Program-made: the position numbers and the translations under genes
The notes under the pieces: model-generated
What the model saw: the letters and a program-made list of their open reading frames with translations, nothing else
Told to the model about the DNA's origin: nothing
Database searches by the model: none
Part shown: piece by piece, positions 10,129-18,249 of the stretch
Position numbering within the stretch: the first letter of the stretch is position 1
How the letters are laid out: each line of letters starts with the position of its first letter
NCBI GenBank assembly: GCA_900545075.1
Contig: UQXT01000003.1
Coordinates: 1-47,376, forward strand
Reading direction: 5' to 3'
DNA: 47,376 nucleotides
DNA from: an uncultured Collinsella sp.
GTDB taxonomy: Bacteria; Actinomycetota; Coriobacteriia; Coriobacteriales; Coriobacteriaceae

Positions 10129-10425
10129 CTATTTCCAAGGGTGCGACGTCAGGTGCCATCCACCGCAGTATTCGCATTTGTAGCAGGCCAGCCCGCGGCG
10201 TCCGCGGTTTTCGCAGTCGGCCATAACGGCCTCGGCCTCGGCGCGCGTGTCGTAACGGTTTTTGCGTTCGCACGACTTGTAGCGCCAGGCTTCATCGCGC
10301 TCGGCGTTCAGGGCGTCGCGGCGCTCGTCTTCGCGCGCAAACAGGTCGCTCATATCGCCGCCGGTGGCAGCGCCCAAAAACTCGCTTTTGGCCTTTGACC
10401 AGGCGGCTCGCTTTTTGCTCCCCAT
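10129..10425 (-). CDS. Hypothetical protein with C-terminal Cys-rich (zinc ribbon-like) motif
   Basis: A 98-residue basic protein. Its last third contains an Arg/Tyr-rich linker ending in GLACYKCEYCGGWHLTS, a CxxC plus WH arrangement that resembles small zinc-binding ends found in phage and host hypothetical proteins. The ATG at 10425 is chosen over an in-frame TTG at 10446; GAGAGG lies nine bases upstream of the ATG. It is divergent from the acetyltransferase gene across an operator-like palindrome (10450-10481). I do not recognise a named family. Nucleic-acid binding is possible but not shown. Confidence 0.7.
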   Translation of the reverse strand: MGSKKRAAWSKAKSEFLGAATGGDMSDLFAREDERRDALNAERDEAWRYKSCERKNRYDTRAEAEAVMADCENRGRRGLACYKCEYCGGWHLTSHPWK

Positions 10426-10449
10426 CTGCTTCGCGCCTCTCTCCAAACG

Positions 10450-10481
10450 TTGGTATCATTGCTCAATCAAAGTGATACCAA
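10450..10481. promoter_or_regulatory. Operator-like inverted repeat between divergent genes
   Basis: Nine-base perfect arms TTGGTATCA (10450-10458) and TGATACCAA (10473-10481) with a 14-base spacer, centred between the divergent zinc-ribbon and GNAT genes. The half-site resembles the TTGGTATAA units at 13279-13310. The binding protein is unknown. Confidence 0.45.
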
Positions 10482-10499
10482 TAAACGTGAGGTCGCCGC

Positions 10500-10991
10500 G
10501 TGATGATCAGAAAAACCCTCGATACCGACATTCCCGCCGTCATGGCTATCTATGACGCAGCCCGCGCCTTTATGCGCGCGCATGGCAACGCCACGCAGTG
10601 GCCCGAGGGCACGCCTTCTGCCGAGCAGCTGGCTGCCGATATTGCCGCTGGTGGCAGCTATGTGTGCGAAGTCGACGGCCGCGTGGTGGCGACGTTTGCC
10701 TTTTTACCGGGCCCGGACGAGTGCTATGACGTAATTGAGGACGGGCAATGGCGTAGCGACAATCCGTACGCCGTGCTGCACCGTGTGGCATCCGACGGCA
10801 CCGTGCACGGTATCGCGGCTGCGATGTTTGCCTTTGCCAAGGAGCGTGCCGACCACCTGCGTATCGACACGCATCAGGATAACCTGCCCATGCAGGGTGC
10901 GAGTATTAAGGCGGGATTTGAGCGTGCCGGCGTCGTGTATGTGTCGGACGGTACGCCGCGTGTTGCGTTCGACTGGCTGCGCGAGGTGTAA
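10500..10991 (+). CDS. GNAT-family N-acetyltransferase
   Basis: A 163-residue acetyl-CoA-dependent acyltransferase of the GNAT fold. The N-terminal MIRKTLDTDIPAVMAIYDAARAFMR matches the usual first strand and helix. The middle VDGRVVATFAFLPGPDE is strand 4, and the late HLRIDTHQDNLPMQGASIKAGFERAGVVYV is the end of the fold with the loop Asn and the GF signature. The acyl-CoA pyrophosphate loop is degenerate. Start may be the GTG at 10500 or the adjacent ATG at 10503; GAGG lies seven bases before the GTG. Substrate unknown. It is a single gene, terminated by the hairpin at 11020-11057. Confidence 0.88.
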   Translation: MMIRKTLDTDIPAVMAIYDAARAFMRAHGNATQWPEGTPSAEQLAADIAAGGSYVCEVDGRVVATFAFLPGPDECYDVIEDGQWRSDNPYAVLHRVASDGTVHGIAAAMFAFAKERADHLRIDTHQDNLPMQGASIKAGFERAGVVYVSDGTPRVAFDWLREV

Positions 10992-11019
10992 GAGCGACGC
11001 CTCATATCAATAATTCGCG

Positions 11020-11057
11020 CGAACGAAAATGGCCTCGGGTGGGGCCATTTTCGTTCG
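11020..11057. terminator. Long perfect hairpin, probable bidirectional terminator
   Basis: Fifteen-base perfect arms CGAACGAAAATGGCC (11020-11034) and GGCCATTTTCGTTCG (11043-11057). A GC core with A-rich and T-rich halves gives an intrinsic terminator in either direction. It follows the GNAT gene. Confidence 0.75.
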
Positions 11058-11245
11058 CTGCACTGTTTTGAAAGCCGGCTTTCGCAAGGCGCGAACCTAC
11101 GAAAATCGCCGCGCGGCAACGCGGGGCGATGAGCTCGGTCGGGGGATAGGGCCCGCTTCGCCCGCCGGCTCGTAAATTGTATCATCCAGTGTGGAGCGTG
11201 AACGCCCGTTGCCGCGTGCGATGGGCTTGCAATAAGAGGAGAGCC

Positions 11246-13249
11246 ATGTCGAAGCAAGCGGTCGTTGGAATCTTGGCGCATGTCGATGCCGGCAAGACCA
11301 CGCTGGCCGAGGCCATGCTGTTCAACGCGGATCGCATTCGCAAGCGCGGGCGCGTGGACGATGGCGATTCGCATCTAGATACGAACGAGATCGAGCGCGA
11401 GCGTGGCATCACGATCTTCTCGTCGCAGGCCGTGCTCGACCATGGCGATACCCACGTCATGCTCGTGGATGCGCCGGGACATGTCGATTTTTCTGCCGAG
11501 GCGGAGCGCACGTTGCGTGCGCTCGACTATGCGATTTTGGTCGTGGGTGCCAACGATGGCGTGCAGGGGCACACCGAAACCCTGTGGCGCCTGCTTGCGC
11601 GCTATGACATCCCGACGTTCATCTTTATCAACAAGATCGATCTTGAGAACCCTGGTCGCGATGTGCTGCTGGCGCAGCTCGGCCGGAGGCTTTCCGAAGG
11701 CTGCCTGGATGCCAGCGAACTGCTGGCGGGCGGCGCTGTTCAGGAGGACGCCGCTGCGTTAGACGAGGCGGCGCTCGACGAGTTTCTTGAGGCGGGTGAG
11801 CTTTCCGTCGCAACGCTGTCGCGCATGGTCGCCGAGCGCAAGCTCTTTCCCTGCTTTGCCGGCTCGGCGCTCAAGGACCAAGGTGTGGACGAGCTGCTGG
11901 ATGGCATATGCGCGCTGATGCGTGAACAGGCGTGGCTCCCGGAGTTTGCCGCGCGCGTCTATCGCGTCAGCCGCGGGGATCGCGGCGAGCGCTTGGCATG
12001 GGTTAAAGTGACCGGCGGCACGCTGCATGCCAAGCAGGTGATTGGCGGACGTTCCGGTGCCGAGGCGTGGGAACAGAAGGTCGATCAGGTACGCATCTAT
12101 AACGGCGAAAAGTATGAGCTTGCCCAAGAAGTTGCTGCTGGCGGTATTTGTGCCGTGACGGGTCTTGCGCACGTTCGCCCAGGGGACGCCCTGGGCGCGG
12201 AGCCTGCGGGCGATGCGCCCGTCATTGCGCCAGTCCTTACCTATACGGTGCTTCCGGGCGAACATGATGTCCATACGGTGTTCAAAGCATTGACTGAGCT
12301 GGCGGACGAAGATCCCATGCTCGGCGTAAGCTGGAATACGCATCTGGAGCAGATTCACCTGCAGTTGATGGGCGCCGTGCAACTCGAGATCGTGCAGCGG
12401 GTGTTGGCCGATCGTTTTGGCCTTGCGGTCGAGTTTGAGCCCGGCGGCATTCTCTATAAGGAGACTATTTCGCAGCCGGTCGAGGGCGTGGGCCACTTTG
12501 AGCCACTGCGCCACTATGCCGAGGTGCATCTGCGCCTGGAGCCGTTGCCGGCGGGCTCGGGCGTACAGTTTGGCACCGTGACCTCGACCGACGAGCTCGA
12601 TCTTAACTGGCAGCGTCTGGCGCTCACCAACGCCATGGAGCGCGATCATCTGGGCGCGCTGACCGGCTCGCCCATCACCGATGTGCGCATTACGCTCACG
12701 GGTGGCCGCGCGCATGCCAAACACACCGAGGGCGGCGACTTTCGACAGGCCACGTACCGCGCGATTCGCCAGGGGCTCATGCAGGCGCGTGAGGCCGGCG
12801 CGGCGGTGCTGTTGGAGCCGTGGTATCGCTTTGAGCTCGAGGTGCCGGGGGAGTGCGTGGGCCGGGCGCTCTCGGATGCCACGCGCATGGGTGCCGAGTA
12901 CGAGCCGCCGACGATGGCGGGAGACCGGGCGAAGCTTGTGGGTCGCGTGCCGGCATCTGAGGTGCAGGATTACGCGCTGGAGGTGGCTGCCTACACGAGT
13001 GGTCGTGGGCATCTGTACCTGGAGTTCGCCGGCTATGCGCCTTGCCATGATGCCGAGTGCGTAATCGAGACGGCCGCCTATGAGCCCGAGGCCGATCTGC
13101 CCAACACGCCCGATTCGGTCTTTTGCTCCCACGGCGCCGGTTACACGGTCAAATGGTACGACGTCCCCGAGGCAGCCCACGTAAAGGTCGATCCCTCCAC
13201 CTTCCGCCCCTGGCGAGCAGCAGACGCAGAGTTCTTCTGCCATAGGTGA
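11246..13249 (+). CDS. TetM/EF-G-like translational GTPase (ribosomal protection family)
   Basis: A 667-residue translational GTPase whose closest architecture is the TetM/TetO ribosomal protection proteins. G-domain motifs are AHVDAGKTTL (residues 11-20), ERERGITIFSS, DAPGHVDFSAEAER and NKID, followed by an EF-G domain II, domain III with LGAVQLEIVQRVL, domain IV and a C-terminal domain V with YTSGRGH. The C-terminus extends past TetM with CSHGAGYTVKWYDVPE, a tail seen in chromosomal TetM-like factors rather than mobile tet genes. It may therefore be a housekeeping ribosome rescue factor rather than a tetracycline resistance gene. The ATG at 11246 follows AAGAGGAG; a longer start at 11177 is rejected. 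The stop codon lies inside a hairpin. Confidence 0.85.
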   Translation: MSKQAVVGILAHVDAGKTTLAEAMLFNADRIRKRGRVDDGDSHLDTNEIERERGITIFSSQAVLDHGDTHVMLVDAPGHVDFSAEAERTLRALDYAILVVGANDGVQGHTETLWRLLARYDIPTFIFINKIDLENPGRDVLLAQLGRRLSEGCLDASELLAGGAVQEDAAALDEAALDEFLEAGELSVATLSRMVAERKLFPCFAGSALKDQGVDELLDGICALMREQAWLPEFAARVYRVSRGDRGERLAWVKVTGGTLHAKQVIGGRSGAEAWEQKVDQVRIYNGEKYELAQEVAAGGICAVTGLAHVRPGDALGAEPAGDAPVIAPVLTYTVLPGEHDVHTVFKALTELADEDPMLGVSWNTHLEQIHLQLMGAVQLEIVQRVLADRFGLAVEFEPGGILYKETISQPVEGVGHFEPLRHYAEVHLRLEPLPAGSGVQFGTVTSTDELDLNWQRLALTNAMERDHLGALTGSPITDVRITLTGGRAHAKHTEGGDFRQATYRAIRQGLMQAREAGAAVLLEPWYRFELEVPGECVGRALSDATRMGAEYEPPTMAGDRAKLVGRVPASEVQDYALEVAAYTSGRGHLYLEFAGYAPCHDAECVIETAAYEPEADLPNTPDSVFCSHGAGYTVKWYDVPEAAHVKVDPSTFRPWRAADAEFFCHR

Positions 13250-13274
13250 TAGAAGGGCGGCCTCTTTGTCACCT
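13244..13274. repeat. Imperfect hairpin overlapping the stop codon, related to the CAAAGG palindromes
   Basis: Outer arms AGGTGA (13244-13249) and TCACCT (13269-13274) enclose an imperfect inner stem. On the minus strand it reads GGTGACAAAGAGGCC, resembling the hairpins at 16971 and 21933. It overlaps the TGA of the GTPase gene and may act as its terminator. Confidence 0.45.
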
Positions 13275-13280
13275 GCTGTT

Positions 13281-13310
13281 GGTATAACTCGGTATAAGTT
13301 GGTATAACTG
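13281..13310 (+). promoter_or_regulatory. Three tandem 10-bp direct repeats upstream of AAA+ gene 1
   Basis: GGTATAACTC, GGTATAAGTT and GGTATAACTG stand head to tail with an exact 10-base period, so the same DNA face is presented on each helical turn. They end 32 bases before the ATG at 13343, so they lie in the promoter or leader. Each unit also contains a TATAA-type -10 match. This may be an operator, possibly for the encoded winged-helix protein. Confidence 0.65.
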
Positions 13311-13342
13311 TTACCAGGGTTTACCGATCCGAGGAGGCCGAC

Positions 13343-14461
13343 ATGAATCCAAATCCCTTTAAGCCAACGGCAGGCAAGCGGCCTCCGATGCTCATCGGTC
13401 GAGAGTCGGTCATCGAAGATTTTGAGGAAGGACTCGACAACGGCGCCGGAGCGCCGGGCAGGCTCATGCTCATTACGGGAACCCGCGGCTGCGGCAAGAC
13501 GGTTCTCCTGCGGGAGCTGCAACGTCTAGCCAGCGAGCGCGGATGGGCGGTTGTCTCCGATTCCGCTTCGCTTGGCTTGTGCGACCGCCTGGCCGACGCG
13601 CTTCGCTCGAATAAACCCGTTGTGACGTCAATGGAATTCGGGCCGTCGTTTGGCCGGATGTCGGTCGAGGCGGCGCGGGCAAAGGGCGAGTCGTTACGAG
13701 GGCTGGTCAACGAGCGCCTCAAGAAGCTCGGTCCAGGCAAGGGCATACTGTTTGCGATTGACGAGGCGCAGTCTGCGTCTATCGAGGAGCTGGCGGCTCT
13801 TGCCGTTCTCTATCAGCAAGTGCTCGGAGATCAGGATGCTACGGGATTGCCCGATAGCGACCAGCGCGGTCTTGCGCTGGTGTTCGCCGGCTTACCCAGT
13901 ATGGTTGACGATCTGCTCGAAGAGCCGAGCGTGACGTTTTTGCGGCGTGCCCAGCAGCGTACGCTGGGGTCGATATCTTTGCCCAGGGTGCGGGATTCAT
14001 ATATCCAGACAGTCGAGAGTACCGGTCTCTGCGTCGATGCGGAGACGGCGGACCTTGCGGCGCACAAGAGCATGGGGCATCCCTATATGGTTCAACTGGT
14101 GGGCTATTACATGTGGCGGTCTGCCGTCCGGCGTGGCTCTCAGATCATTGAAAGGTGCGATGTCGAGGATGGCCATGCGGATGCCGTCTCCGAGTTCTAC
14201 GAAGCGGTCGACGCGCCCCTGTATTATGGATTGCGCAGCCCGCAACGCCTCTTTATCGAGGCCATGGCGGTTGACGAGGGTAAACCGACGCGTATGGCGG
14301 ATATCATTGAGCGCTGCGACCGTACTCAGAGTTGGGCGAGCAAATATCGCGCAAGCCTGATTCGCGAGCGCGTCATCGAGGCTGCCGGATACGGCCTCGT
14401 CCGGTTTACCGTGCCCATGCTGGGCGCATACATTCGCGATCGAGTTTTATGGCATGAGTAG
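13343..14461 (+). CDS. AAA+ ATPase with C-terminal winged helix (Orc1/Cdc6-like layout), copy 1
   Basis: A 372-residue ATPase. After a NPFKP N-terminus, Walker A is GTRGCGKT (residues 46-53), Walker B is ILFAIDEAQ, the sensor 1-like strand is LVFAGLP and an arginine-rich VTFLRRAQQ box follows. The last 80 residues form a probable winged-helix domain (MADIIERCDRTQSWASKYRASLIRERVI... with a wing reaching LVRFTVP). The 366-residue protein at 17007-18107 is a clear homolog sharing the NPF start, GLP, FLRRAQQ and the C-terminal wHTH. GAGGAGG precedes the ATG, and three 10-base direct repeats lie just upstream. The stop overlaps the uvrA-like start by 8 bases, implying cotranscription. Function unknown; DNA-bound regulation or repair signalling is inference. 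Confidence 0.85.
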   Translation: MNPNPFKPTAGKRPPMLIGRESVIEDFEEGLDNGAGAPGRLMLITGTRGCGKTVLLRELQRLASERGWAVVSDSASLGLCDRLADALRSNKPVVTSMEFGPSFGRMSVEAARAKGESLRGLVNERLKKLGPGKGILFAIDEAQSASIEELAALAVLYQQVLGDQDATGLPDSDQRGLALVFAGLPSMVDDLLEEPSVTFLRRAQQRTLGSISLPRVRDSYIQTVESTGLCVDAETADLAAHKSMGHPYMVQLVGYYMWRSAVRRGSQIIERCDVEDGHADAVSEFYEAVDAPLYYGLRSPQRLFIEAMAVDEGKPTRMADIIERCDRTQSWASKYRASLIRERVIEAAGYGLVRFTVPMLGAYIRDRVLWHE

Positions 14462-16967
14462 GGTGATAAAGGTGACGGAACAGAAGATGAGCCCGCAGGC
14501 TATCGAGGTGCGTGGCGCGCGCGTGCACAACCTCAAAGACATCGATATCGATATTCCGCTGGGAAAGCTCGTGGGTATTGCCGGCGTGTCGGGCTCGGGC
14601 AAGAGTTCGCTGGCACTGGGAGTTCTTTATGCCGAGGGCTCGCGTCGTTACTTGGAGGCGCTCAGCACCTATACTCGACGTCGCTTGACGCAGGCCGAGC
14701 ATGCCCAGGTGGACGAGGTTCTGCACGTGCCGGCGGCGCTCGCATTGCATCAACGCCCCAGCGTGCCGGGCGTGCGCTCGACCTTTGGTACCATGACCGA
14801 GCTCAACAACAGCCTGCGTCTGCTCTTTAGCCGTTGCGCCCATCACGTGTGCCCGCATTGCGGGGCGCGTGTGGAGCCGAGCCTTAACGTAGCTGCGGGC
14901 CTGTCGCTCACGTGTCCGACATGCGGCCGCGAGTTCTACGCGCCGAGTGCCGAGGATTTGGCTTTCAATAGCGGCGGCGCATGCCCCACCTGTGGCGGCA
15001 CCGGTGTCATGCGCGAGGTGGACGAGGCGAGCCTGGTGCCAGATGAGTCAAAGACCATCAACGAGGGCGCAGTCCTTCCCTGGGGCACGCTCATGTGGGA
15101 TCTGATGAAGCAGGTGGCAGGCGAGATGGGCGTACGCACCGACGTGCCGTTTAGCCAACTCACGCCTCAAGAGCGCGATATCGTGTTCCACGGCCCGGCG
15201 GTTAAGAAGCACATTCTCTACGTTCCCAAAAACGGCGAGGGCGCCACGCCGCTCGACTTTACCTATTACAACGCCGTCTATACCGTTGAGAATGCGCTCG
15301 CCAAGGTTAAGGACGACAAGGGCCTCAAACGCGTTGCGCGCTTTTTGCGCGAGGGTCCATGCCGTGACTGTGGTGGCACGCGTCTCTCCGAGGCTGCGCG
15401 CCAGCCCCAGGTGTGCGGTATCAATCTGGCGCAGGCCGCAGCCATGACGCTGGGCGAGGCGATTGAGTGGGTGCGCGGAGTGCCCGCATCCTTGCCGCCC
15501 GAGATGCGGCCCATGGCGACGGATATCTGCGATTCGTTTTTGAGCGCGGCCCGTCGTCTGGTCGACCTGGGTCTCGACTATCTTTCACTCGATCGCGCCG
15601 GTGCCACGCTCTCCACGGGTGAGCGCCAGCGTGTGCAGCTCGCCCGCGTGGTGCGCAACCGGTCGACGGGTGTGCTTTATGTGCTGGACGAGCCTTCGAT
15701 CGGCCTGCATCCTGCCAATGTCGACGGATTGGTGGGCGTGATGCGCGATCTGGTGGATGACGGCAACACCGTGGTTGTTGTCGACCACGATACGCGCGTA
15801 CTGGCGGAAGCCGACTATCTGGTCGAGATGGGCCCCGTTGCCGGAGCGGGCGGCGGTAACGTGATCGCTGCCGGTACGGTAGACGAGGTCGAGCAATCGC
15901 AGGGCAGTCGCATCGCGCCGTTTTTGCGCGCAGACCCCAAGCGCTTGCGCCCGCAGGTGACTGACGAGGAGATGTTCGACCAGGGCCACATCCGCATGGC
16001 AACCGATGCCATCCATACCGTCAAGCCGCTCGAAGTCGATATTCCGCGCGGCCGTCTCGTTGCGGTGACGGGCGTTTCGGGTTCGGGCAAGACGACGTTG
16101 GTGCTCGAGACGCTTATCCCGGCGCTTAAGGCGCAGGCAGCTGGCGAGCGCCTGCCAAAACATGTGCGCTGGGTCGATGCCGAGGGTATCGCACGCGCAA
16201 ACCTGATTGACGCCACGCCCATCGGTGCCAACGTGCGCTCGACGGTAGCGACCTATGCCGACATCCATGATGAGCTGCGACGCGCCTTCGCCCGTACGCC
16301 CGAAGCCAAGGCAGCCGGCTACAAGGCGGGCGCCTTTAGCTACAACACCGGCGCCTTGCGCTGCCCTACGTGCGATGGAACGGGCTCGATTTCGCTCGAC
16401 GTGCAGTTTTTGCCCGACGTCGAGATCGTCTGCCCGGCATGCCGCGGCTCACGTTATGCAGACGCGGCTTCGCATATCCATCGCGAGGGCAAGGACGGGG
16501 GCCTGCTTACGTTGCCGCAGCTCATGGACATGAGTGTGGACGAGGCCCTCGACGCCACGGTGGGACTCAAGAAAGTCCAGGCGCGCTTGCAGACCTTGCA
16601 CGACCTGGGCTTGGGCTATCTCACGCTTGGTGAGCCCACGCCGGCGCTTTCGGGCGGCGAGGCTCAGCGTCTTAAGCTTGCGAGCGAGATGGGCCGCGTG
16701 CAGGACGACGCCGTATTCGTGTTCGACGAGCCCACGATCGGCCTGCATCCGCTCGATGTTCAGGTGTTGCTGAGTGTGTTTGATGGCCTTGTTGCCAGGG
16801 GCGCCACGGTTATCGTGATCGAACACGATCTCGACCTTATCCGCAATGCCGATTACGTGATCGACATGGGCCCGGGCGGTGGCGACGCGGGCGGGCAAAT
16901 CGTCTGCGCCGGTACGCCGGCGGATATCGCTGCCTGCCCCAAGAGCGTTTCTGGTCGCTATCTATAG
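14454..16967 (+). CDS. Class II UvrA paralog (UvrA2-like ABC ATPase, no UvrB-binding domain)
   Basis: An 837-residue tandem ABC ATPase related to UvrA, about 100 residues shorter than the excinuclease. The first Walker A GVSGSGKSS is near residue 45. The zinc modules CPHCG...CPTCG and ACPTCGGTG follow too closely to leave room for the UvrB-binding domain. The first ABC signature is altered to LSTGERQRVQLA, and the second half has GVSGSGKTT, a CPTCDGTG...CPACRG zinc module, LSGGEAQRLKLA, DEPTIGLHP and VIEHD. Such paralogs can bind damaged or drug-intercalated DNA (DrrC/UvrA2 type) without UvrB. The start at 14454 overlaps the upstream ATPase gene; an ATG at 14487 is possible, and no strong ribosome binding site decides. 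Not the main repair uvrA. Confidence 0.88.
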   Translation: MSRVIKVTEQKMSPQAIEVRGARVHNLKDIDIDIPLGKLVGIAGVSGSGKSSLALGVLYAEGSRRYLEALSTYTRRRLTQAEHAQVDEVLHVPAALALHQRPSVPGVRSTFGTMTELNNSLRLLFSRCAHHVCPHCGARVEPSLNVAAGLSLTCPTCGREFYAPSAEDLAFNSGGACPTCGGTGVMREVDEASLVPDESKTINEGAVLPWGTLMWDLMKQVAGEMGVRTDVPFSQLTPQERDIVFHGPAVKKHILYVPKNGEGATPLDFTYYNAVYTVENALAKVKDDKGLKRVARFLREGPCRDCGGTRLSEAARQPQVCGINLAQAAAMTLGEAIEWVRGVPASLPPEMRPMATDICDSFLSAARRLVDLGLDYLSLDRAGATLSTGERQRVQLARVVRNRSTGVLYVLDEPSIGLHPANVDGLVGVMRDLVDDGNTVVVVDHDTRVLAEADYLVEMGPVAGAGGGNVIAAGTVDEVEQSQGSRIAPFLRADPKRLRPQVTDEEMFDQGHIRMATDAIHTVKPLEVDIPRGRLVAVTGVSGSGKTTLVLETLIPALKAQAAGERLPKHVRWVDAEGIARANLIDATPIGANVRSTVATYADIHDELRRAFARTPEAKAAGYKAGAFSYNTGALRCPTCDGTGSISLDVQFLPDVEIVCPACRGSRYADAASHIHREGKDGGLLTLPQLMDMSVDEALDATVGLKKVQARLQTLHDLGLGYLTLGEPTPALSGGEAQRLKLASEMGRVQDDAVFVFDEPTIGLHPLDVQVLLSVFDGLVARGATVIVIEHDLDLIRNADYVIDMGPGGGDAGGQIVCAGTPADIAACPKSVSGRYL

Positions 16968-16970
16968 GCG

Positions 16971-17000
16971 ATGCGACAAAGGGGCACCCCTTTGTCGCAT
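16971..17000. repeat. 30-bp perfect palindrome between convergent genes (also a likely terminator)
   Basis: Fourteen-base perfect arms ATGCGACAAAGGGG and CCCCTTTGTCGCAT separated by CA. It is related to the hairpin at 21933-21967, which has the same outer arm with an A-T to G-C pair swap. It lies between the uvrA-like gene and the second AAA+ gene. Confidence 0.85.
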
Positions 17001-17006
17001 TGACTT

Positions 17007-18107
17007 CTATTTCACGCATTGAGCCGCGAGATAGTCGCGGAAGAATGGCAATTCAAATGCGACGAGCCCTCGTCCTCGTTCCCCGATGATGCCGGCATCT
17101 ATCATGCGGCGTCGGTAGCGGGAGACCTGCTGTGGCGAACGCTTAAGGCGCTCGACAAGGTCAGCGGTGGTGGACTCTTCCTCGTCATCGAGCATGGCGA
17201 TGAGGAATCGCTTGTCCTCTGCAGTGAGTTCCCGATAGGTTGCCGCGAGGATTCGGTCGTCCATCTCGTCGCGCGCGATTTTGATTCCCAGGTCAAAGTC
17301 GCGTGACGAGATTTCCTTCGAATCGCTTGTGAGATCCCAGGCACGGTAGCCTACGAGTTGCAATAGGAAGGGAAAACCAGAGATCGAGCGAACGGCTCTA
17401 TCGATTCCCTCGGCATCTGCCAGGCGATCGTTTTCCTGGATCGTGCGAATCAAGGCCTCGCGTACGTCATAGTCGGCAATGCGACCCAGATGATATTGTT
17501 GGGCGCGGCGAAGGAACGAGACCGTCTTGTGGTTCAGCAACGTCGAGACGTTGTTGGGAAGTCCCGCCATGAGCAGGGCGACGCGTTTCCCATCGGTCAC
17601 AAAGTGCTGATACGTTGCTGCGAGCTGAATCATCTCGTCGAGTGTCGGGTCTACCTCGTCAACCGTGACGAGCAGACCGGTGCCCGCCTCGTTGAGCTGG
17701 TCGATGATGTCGCTCATGCGATAACGCCAGGTTGAGGCATCGTGAACGCGACTGACCTCGATGCTGCCGAGCGCTGCAATTCCGAGACCGGTGACTTCGA
17801 AGTGGTTGGACGGGTCGATAAGATGGCCGGCAGCACGTTTCGCCCCGAACTCGATTTCCTCAAGCATTCCCGGGAGCGCGGTCGTCTTTACGGCTATCCA
17901 GCCGTGGGATTCCGCCCTTGTCGCAAGCGATGACATGAGAGCAGTTTTACCGGTTCCACGCGCGCCTGAGAAGATCGAGGTCAATTCTGGGCGCCTGCGC
18001 TGGCTCAAGAAGGCACGGTCCAAATCCCGAATAATCTGTTGTCTGCCAGCGAGATGGGCAGGAACCTCACCAAAACTGGGGGTAAACGGGTTCTCGAGAT
18101 ATTCCAC
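17007..18107 (-). CDS. AAA+ ATPase with C-terminal winged helix (Orc1/Cdc6-like layout), copy 2
   Basis: A 366-residue homolog of the protein at 13343-14461, convergent with the uvrA-like gene. After MEYLENPFTPSFG, Walker A is GARGTGKT (residues 48-55), Walker B is GLLVTVDEVD, LLMAGLP follows and then VSFLRRAQQ. The C-terminal winged helix reads TADLVERLKRSPQQVSRYRRRMIDAG... The start is a GTG at 18107 with AAAGGAGGG five bases upstream. Three GTTAATTTCA-like units with a 20-base period lie directly upstream (18131-18180). The pair may have arisen by duplication or by separate acquisition; sequence identity is modest outside the motifs. Function unknown, with sequence-specific DNA binding by the wHTH as the simplest inference. 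Confidence 0.85.
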   Translation of the reverse strand: MEYLENPFTPSFGEVPAHLAGRQQIIRDLDRAFLSQRRRPELTSIFSGARGTGKTALMSSLATRAESHGWIAVKTTALPGMLEEIEFGAKRAAGHLIDPSNHFEVTGLGIAALGSIEVSRVHDASTWRYRMSDIIDQLNEAGTGLLVTVDEVDPTLDEMIQLAATYQHFVTDGKRVALLMAGLPNNVSTLLNHKTVSFLRRAQQYHLGRIADYDVREALIRTIQENDRLADAEGIDRAVRSISGFPFLLQLVGYRAWDLTSDSKEISSRDFDLGIKIARDEMDDRILAATYRELTAEDKRFLIAMLDDEEESTTADLVERLKRSPQQVSRYRRRMIDAGIIGERGRGLVAFELPFFRDYLAAQCVK

Positions 18108-18130
18108 AATGCCCTCCTTTAGCGTCTCTG

Positions 18131-18180
18131 GTTAATTTCATTTTATTCTAGTTAATCTCAATTAAAAACGATTAATTTCA
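18131..18180 (-). promoter_or_regulatory. Three direct repeats with exact 20-bp period upstream of AAA+ gene 2
   Basis: GTTAATTTCA (18131), GTTAATCTCA (18151) and ATTAATTTCA (18171) start exactly 20 bases apart, two helical turns. The first lies about 24 bases upstream of the GTG start of the minus-strand ATPase gene. The A+T-rich setting also suits a promoter. Likely an operator array. Confidence 0.6.
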
Positions 18181-18249
18181 TTTCAAAGCATAAGGTTGGC
18201 GTCGTGCGTTATCGAAGCGGTGCTTGAATAGCTTACGTTGGAGCTCGAA

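Noticed and set aside
11177..11245. N-terminal extension of the TetM-like GTPase
   Set aside because: The extra 23 residues are not like the family N-terminus, and AAGAGGAG lies just before the ATG at 11246.
11246..13249. Mobile tetracycline resistance gene (tetM/tetW)
   Set aside because: Length, the C-terminal extension and the absence of any mobile context suggest a chromosomal relative; resistance is not claimed.
11759..13522. 587-residue open frame antisense to the TetM-like gene
   Set aside because: Shadow of a real gene; it has no ribosome binding site, an improbable composition and crosses into the neighbouring ATPase gene.
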